This document shows, one piece after another, positions 7,070 through 7,692 of a stretch of DNA of 7,692 bases. Origin of the DNA: an uncultured Bacteroidota bacterium (GTDB lineage: Bacteria > Bacteroidota > Bacteroidia > Chitinophagales > Chitinophagaceae); contig CAIZMD010000148.1 in the NCBI GenBank assembly GCA_903933995.1, positions 1-7,692 on the forward strand. Direction: 5' to 3'. How positions within the stretch are numbered: the first letter of the stretch is position 1; every line of letters starts with the position of its first letter. The position numbers and the translations under genes were made by a program. Under the pieces are notes generated by a model. It was not told where the DNA came from. It was given only the letters and a program-made list of their open reading frames with translations, and did no database searches.

Positions 7070-7692
7070 ATGTCAACAGCATCAATTTATCCTTCTATGG
7101 TTCAAACCATGCGCTGGTTTGGACCCAATGATCCCGTTAGTTTACAAGACATTAAACAGGCTGGTTGTACAGGTGTAGTTACAGCTTTGCATCATTTACC
7201 TAATGGTGCTATTTGGACAAAAGAAGCCATTCTTGAACGTAAGGCAATCATTGAAGCCGCGGGATTAAGCTGGTCTGTGGTTGAAAGTGTTCCTGTTCAT
7301 GAAGCCATAAAAACCCAAACTGGTGATTTTGAACAATACATACAGAATTATGCTGCTTCTATTCTTAACCTAGGTGCTTGCGGCATTCATATTGTAACTT
7401 ATAATTTTATGCCTGTGTTAGATTGGACAAGAACCGATCTGGCATTTACTGTAGCAGATGGGTCTAAAGCGTTGCGTTTTGAGAAAGCTGCTTTTATGGC
7501 TTTTGACCTATGTTTATTAAAAAGGGCTGGCGCCGATGCGGACTATACAGCAACTGAAAAACAAAGAGCCATTCAAAGATTTGAACAAATGAGTGCTGAT
7601 GAGCGCTTATTGTTGCAAAGAAATATCATTGCTGGCTTACCCGGAAGTGAAGAAAGTTTTACCCTAGAACAATTTCAACAAACCTTGGATAC
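7070..7692 (+). CDS. uxuA: Mannonate dehydratase (3' partial)
   Basis: The enzyme dehydrates D-mannonate to 2-keto-3-deoxy-D-gluconate in the glucuronate branch of hexuronate catabolism, in the cytoplasm. The window holds the first 207 residues of a family usually near 390. Conserved family stretches are plain: MRWFGPNDPVSL (14-25), GVVTALHHLPNGAIW (35-49), WSVVESVPVHE (68-78), YNFMPVLDWTRTDL (111-124), DGSKALRFE (130-138), GADADYT (154-160) and NIIAGLPGSEE (185-195). These closely follow the E. coli UxuA sequence as I recall it. Most metal-binding and catalytic residues of the TIM barrel lie in the missing half. The ATG at 7070 is used, but the ATG at 7097 (MVQTMRWFG) aligns with the E. coli start and is an alternative; neither has a Shine-Dalgarno. 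Other hexuronate genes, if clustered, would lie downstream of the window. Confidence 0.95.
   Translation, partial: MSTASIYPSMVQTMRWFGPNDPVSLQDIKQAGCTGVVTALHHLPNGAIWTKEAILERKAIIEAAGLSWSVVESVPVHEAIKTQTGDFEQYIQNYAASILNLGACGIHIVTYNFMPVLDWTRTDLAFTVADGSKALRFEKAAFMAFDLCLLKRAGADADYTATEKQRAIQRFEQMSADERLLLQRNIIAGLPGSEESFTLEQFQQTLD

Overview
The window looks like a chromosomal stretch from a member of the Bacteroidota, most likely a Chitinophagaceae-type organism. The reasons are the AT-rich composition, the near absence of Shine-Dalgarno sequences before the genes, the TAnnTTTG-type -7 candidates upstream of two genes, and the gene content (DUF4136 lipoprotein, YY-repeat DUF6515-like protein, aspartyl protease with a PDZ domain). 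The genus is inference. No RNA gene, mobile element or CRISPR array was seen.

Layout. Positions 1-2975 (+) hold most of a very large cytoplasmic hybrid sensor histidine kinase, cut at its 5' end by the window edge: GAF, PAS, PAS, HisKA, HATPase_c, REC, REC, HPt. It converges on, and overlaps by 14 bp, a minus-strand gene (2962-4101) for a secreted retropepsin-like aspartic protease with a C-terminal PDZ domain. Upstream of that gene lies a strong intrinsic terminator (4163-4205). This terminator ends a minus-strand pair: an outer or periplasmic DUF4136 lipoprotein (4230-4796) and a secreted Asn-rich protein with tyrosine-rich repeats (4868-about 5857). A divergent intergenic region follows, then a plus-strand outer-membrane beta-barrel protein (6090-6959) with its own terminator. 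The window ends in the first half of mannonate dehydratase, uxuA (7070 to the edge).

How the genes relate. Four consecutive genes (2962-6959) encode exported proteins: a protease, a lipoprotein, a secreted repeat protein and a beta-barrel. This block is best read as envelope functions. The sensor kinase and uxuA flank it, and nothing in the sequence ties them to it functionally. Terminators after the lipoprotein and after the barrel suggest at least four transcription units.

No convincing undescribed multi-gene system is visible. The points most worth a second look are the asymmetric active site of the protease, the three-repeat architecture of the Asn-rich protein, and the coding overlap of the two convergent genes.
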